From: Lepas anatifera
Taxonomy: Eukaryota > Arthropoda > Thecostraca > Lepadidae
DNA length: 64,000 bases
Direction: 5' to 3'
NCBI GenBank assembly: GCA_034440635.1
Contig: JAOTON010001911.1
Location: forward strand, 889,001-953,000
Program-made: the position numbers and the translations under genes
Notes under the pieces: model-generated
Databases searched by the model: none
What the model saw: only the letters and a program-made list of their open reading frames with translations
What the model was told of the DNA's origin: nothing
Part shown: piece after piece, positions 60,401 through 64,000 of the stretch
How positions within the stretch are numbered: the stretch's first letter is position 1
How the letters are laid out: each line of letters begins with the position of its first letter

Positions 60401-61410
60401 ACTGCTTAAAAAAATTGGAGACTGCATCAGGGGGTTTCAGCTGGTAAAGATTTACCTGCTTAACCCAAATTTCTCACATGGGAATGGTCAAACAAAGCTG
60501 TTTGGGCATGATTTAAAAATATTTACTTTGAGAAAATTAAAGGAAATATCCATCCTTCAGTTCAAACAAGGGCTCTGAGAGTTTACCACCTGAGTACAAA
60601 ATTTGAATTTTTTTACTCCGCCATACATTTTGAGAGGAATTTTCCACTCACTCGCCATACATTCCGAGCTGAATTTTCCACTCGACACCCTAGCGCAAAA
60701 CCTATTTTGGGTCACTGATCGGAGGTTAGGTTCGCGTAATGTCTTCAGTGCGCCATCTGCAGTATTCACTACAGCTTTTTTCGGGAGGATGACGCGATCT
60801 TTCATTGTTTGTTTTGTTTTTTATTGAGGTGGTGCACAGGGTCGGTTCGACTCGGCTTAATATTTATTTCGAAGCTTAATTTATCACAGGATTGTTCAGA
60901 ATGCACTGGGGCAGGAATTGCCACCATGGAGTCCTGTTCTTTGTGTTTGAAACCTCGCTTATTGCCTCAATTATGACTAGTCATAAAGGACATACTTTGA
61001 AAATGAAAAGCCATCAGGCCCTTCATCTCACTCACATATTCGCATTTAGCACCTTTATTCATTCGTATGCAAACATAATTTGTGTCATGAAGTAATGCAT
61101 TGCAATTGACGTTTTATGGAAATAAATGTGCAGTTATTGAATCGTCAATCCCATGAATAAATGTACTGCAATGTGTGTACTATGAAAGGAAATGTGCATT
61201 TTTTGTGTACATACTTGTCCACCATTCTGAGTCGGAGTCGACTCTGACTCCATGCTTATTTGAGTCAGAGTTGAGTCGACTCACTTCTGGATCTGGGTTG
61301 AGTCGAGTCGGCTCACCATTTTCAATTCAGTGAGTCAAATCAGAATCAGAGTCAGCCTTAAGCCGTGAGTAGGAGTTGAGTCGACTCAAAATATTGAGTC
61401 AACAAGTCTG
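57430..61410. mobile_element. 3.98 kb hAT-like element with CAGACTTGTTGA ends
   Basis: Ends CAGACTTGTTGAGTC and (reverse complemented) CAGACTTGTTGACTC are flanked by 8-bp duplications GTTGGCTG (57422-57429) and GTTAGCTG (61411-61418), one mismatch apart. About 200 bases at each end are packed with GAGTCGACTC-type words, likely transposase binding sites. The interior is AT-rich and contains repeated phrases such as GAATTTTCCACTCAC (58550-58600 and 60640-60690). Open frames are short (the longest, about 100 codons at 58652-58960, is unrecognised), so it appears non-autonomous. Confidence 0.85.
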
Positions 61411-61418
61411 GTTAGCTG

Positions 61419-62831
61419 GTGGGTAAATGTGTTAAAACAGTAGGCCTTTGGAACAAAGCAAGATCTTGCGCTAATTAAAGGCTTGCAGGCACAGTTTTTG
61501 GAGTCGGCCAGATACCGGAACTCGTTTATAAGAGATGGCAGAGGTCAGAAAAATGGCGGGAGTTTCACCAACGGACCTGAAAGCCCACAGCGTGTCACCA
61601 AAAATGTCTGAAATTTGTCACCAAAAAGGTACATTTTCTAAGCGCTTTGGGCTATAGTTCAGTTGAACCCAGGGGGTGTAGCAAGGGGATAGGACGGCAG
61701 CCCCTCTGCCCGCAGAGCCCCCTGAGGAAACGGGCCGCGCAAAGCTTACCACCAGGTGGTGTCAAGCTGGTGGCGGTCGGCTGTCGCCCACGGGGGTGCC
61801 ATGACGACGGCGGGGATGTTTTAGGTCATAAGACGCTATATCTGACCGAGCACGAGGCTGAGACGAGCCGGCACAAGGCTGCTGGTGTGCCCGCAGCGCA
61901 GCTGACCATGCGATCGAGCTGGAGCATAAGTAACCTGCGGTTCAGCACTGGGGTTGTCGACCGCGTGCCCTGCGGCTACTTGATGACGCGTGGTGGACTG
62001 GAGTCACTCCTGCCCACGTTACAGGCGGCACACTAGGCAAATTTGGATAGGGAGCTCCTGTCTGCTGACCAGCACCCGGGTCATGTATGTACAAACTAGG
62101 CGGTCTACAACCTGAGAAGTTTCCTTCTGTAACGTTTGCTCTTGTTTATGATCTAATCGTTACACTTCCGCAGTCCGCTGCGTGCAGTTCCACCGCCATC
62201 CTTCCCCAGGAAAGACACAGCTTCAACAGGACGGACGCTGCGGACGCTGGTCGCCGAGGGCAATTTGCTGATCAAACATAGGGCCTGGTGTGCTGGGGCC
62301 TGATTTCAAAGACGATGCAGGGTCCCGACCTAATCGTCATCGCTCTGCTGGCATTGAGACTTCCGTGTTCAGTCCGAGCCTTCGGCGTTAGCTACGCAGA
62401 AATAGGGAGTGGTCAGTACTCAGCCGTGCCACTTCCACACTCTCCTGTCTGGTGAGCTCCTGGCGGTCCCCTAGGGTGATGCGCCCAGACCCGCACCATC
62501 GGCGCAGCGGGTCGGTGCGGTCCTCTCAGTCCATTTTTGGTGGGCATGGAGATGTAGATTGGAGACTTGGTTGGGCCCCATATGTACCCGTACTAACTGT
62601 TACTAGGTTATGAGAAAAAGGATCACTAGCAACGTCATGTTAAGGTTTTCAAGAAACAAGAGGATTACAAGTTTCTGATTATTTCTTTTGAATCTAACCT
62701 GCAGTATCTAATATTCACATGTTTTCAATTTTTACCACCTGTTCACTAAAACGCAGACACCGCAGTGGGCACTTAAAGCCACAATTTAACAATCTGCACC
62801 AGTAACTTATTCCTCTGATGTGAAATTAGTC
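61419..62831. other. GC-rich stretch without a supported gene
   Basis: Plus-strand frame of 129 codons at 61647-62036 is Arg/Gly/Pro-rich in CpG-containing DNA. It shows no signal peptide, domain motif or splice context. Possibly an old retroelement fragment. Confidence 0.4.
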
Positions 62832-62835
62832 TTAA

Positions 62836-63284
62836 AGGGAATGTGGCACCTTGGTCGAATCCTAGAATTTAGTGCAATTAGGCGGAATTTGAGCCGAAAA
62901 TGATGAAACCACTCATGATTTCTCTGAAACATGTACAATAAGCTCAATATTTTGATTTTTAAAATACTCCTCTAGAAAAAGAAATAAATATCAGCCTGTC
63001 GATGATGTCACGATCTGGCAACCACTACCATACTTGAAACGCTTTAAGGGCTTCGGTTGGCTGATGCTCATCGTGACGTCAGCATATGTCGTCACACCAG
63101 CAGCTCACAACAATGGCCGCCCGGCGAGGGGTTGATGAGGGGTTGGTGTCAGGTAGGTTTTAGTTTTTTTCTACGGAAATATCGAGTTTCAAGACAAATG
63201 ATATATGGAGTACCAGGTTTTCCAACTTGCTTTACAACTTGGCTATCTCAGTTAAAATCACGTTATGAAGGTGCCACATTCCCT
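62836..63284. mobile_element. TTAA-MITE copy 5
   Basis: Same family and orientation. TTAA at 62832-62835 on the left, TTGA at 63285-63288 on the right. Both inverted repeats are well preserved. TGACGTCA is at 63074-63081. A TA microsatellite follows about 100 bases downstream. Confidence 0.94.
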
Positions 63285-63356
63285 TTGACCGAACTGATCT
63301 GCTCTTTGAAAACATCTCCCCTCCAAAAAATCGATTTTTTCCAAGAAGTTTTCCAT

Positions 63357-63378
63357 ATATATATAAATAAATAAATAA

Positions 63379-63427
<49 letters not shown>
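63357..63427. repeat. (AAAT)n and (AT)n microsatellite
   Basis: Four or five AAAT units followed by about 22 TA repeats. Confidence 0.95.
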
Positions 63428-63431
<4 letters not shown>

Positions 63432-64000
63432 TAGGGCTAAAGCTTCCTCTATAGAGCCCTCTATAGAGCACCTACTGCCACCATATGTCTATTGCACCTC
63501 GTGTGCCAATAAAAACCTCCAAGCATTGTTAAGTGTTCAGTATTGAAGATCGGTAAAGAGATAATCTGACATCCTGTTGATGTCGCAATATCAAGTCACC
63601 CCTCTAGACCGGGGGCTGGTGTGGAGCAACACAGCGTTGTCCTTAACACCCACGTGTTACCTGCCTCGCAACAATAAGCTGGCTGTGTGATTCAGAGTTC
63701 CAACAGTGCCGGTTCTGGACCGATAGTTTGTGAGAGGGGGGGCAGGGCCCAAAATCATGAAAAGCATAATGTTTTTGTAAGAAAATGGGTACAAATTGGA
63801 GGGGTTGGGGGCTGATACCTATTTTGCTGCCGTCTCCCCCTACCCATTCCGCCCCTGAGCTTAAATGCTGTCTAATGAATAACCATACAAGCTCAATGCG
63901 TCGCCCCATCACCCCACGTGCGGTGTGTGTGCGGATGCTCCCAGTCCCAAGGATGGTGACCGAAGCCAGGCTTATAGCGTGACGCCTGTGACGTAGGCAC
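63428..64000. other. Window end: possible MITE only
   Basis: A weak GGCGG-type repeat may lie at 63702-63855 (CAGTGCCGGTTCTGG with TTCCGCCCCTG). No gene supported. Confidence 0.35.

Noticed and set aside
61647..62036. 129-codon plus-strand frame as a host gene
   Set aside because: No domain, signal peptide or splice context; GC-rich DNA makes such frames likely by chance.

Overview
This is a stretch of animal nuclear DNA, almost certainly from an arthropod. It carries one multi-exon protein gene with ordinary GT-AG introns and is otherwise packed with transposon remnants. The gene encodes a CLIP-domain trypsin-like serine protease, an architecture characteristic of arthropod haemolymph cascades. 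The very long introns, dense nested DNA transposons and tRNA-type SINEs suggest a large genome, for example a tick, other chelicerate or crustacean. The sequence alone does not settle which.

The gene lies on the minus strand and fills the window from about 47.3 kb down to 3.3 kb. Nine coding exons could be assembled by splice-site phase: 47292-47220 (signal peptide), 31015-30953 and 30256-30114 (CLIP domain), 27671-27309 (Ser/Thr/Gly linker, activation site, catalytic His), 26309-26131 (catalytic Asp), 6930-6829, 5699-5617, 4177-4064 and 3515-3342 (catalytic Ser, stop). Every junction keeps phase. The exons sum to 1294 nt, two short of 1296 nt (431 codons plus stop). Both missing bases map to exon 4, in a C5 and a G5 run either side of the zymogen cleavage site. 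With one more base in each run the exon reads through a canonical activation site. Either the assembly shortened two homopolymers or this allele is broken exactly there.

The remainder is repeats. (1) Five copies of a ~450 bp MITE with TTAA target sites; one has a matching empty site elsewhere in the window. (2) Many short hAT-like MITEs with ends related to CATAGGCGGATCC or CAGTGGCGGAT and 8-bp target duplications; one sits four bases inside the intron after exon 3, another 82 bp upstream of the start codon. (3) TTAA-flanked elements rich in AGGTCA/TGACCT. (4) Two opposed ~2.07 kb CACTGAGA-ended elements, one inside an AGGTCA-rich element and itself split by two insertions, giving a deep nest at 13.7-20.0 kb in the 19.2 kb intron 5. 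(5) Two larger hAT-like elements at 37.0-38.4 and 57.4-61.4 kb. (6) A decayed LTR-retrotransposon gag/protease at 40.6-43.1 kb. (7) tRNA-type SINEs, a 1.7 kb palindrome at 49.5-51.3 kb, and microsatellites.

No rRNA, convincing tRNA gene, CRISPR or prokaryotic feature was found. From 47.6 kb to the end no host gene could be supported.
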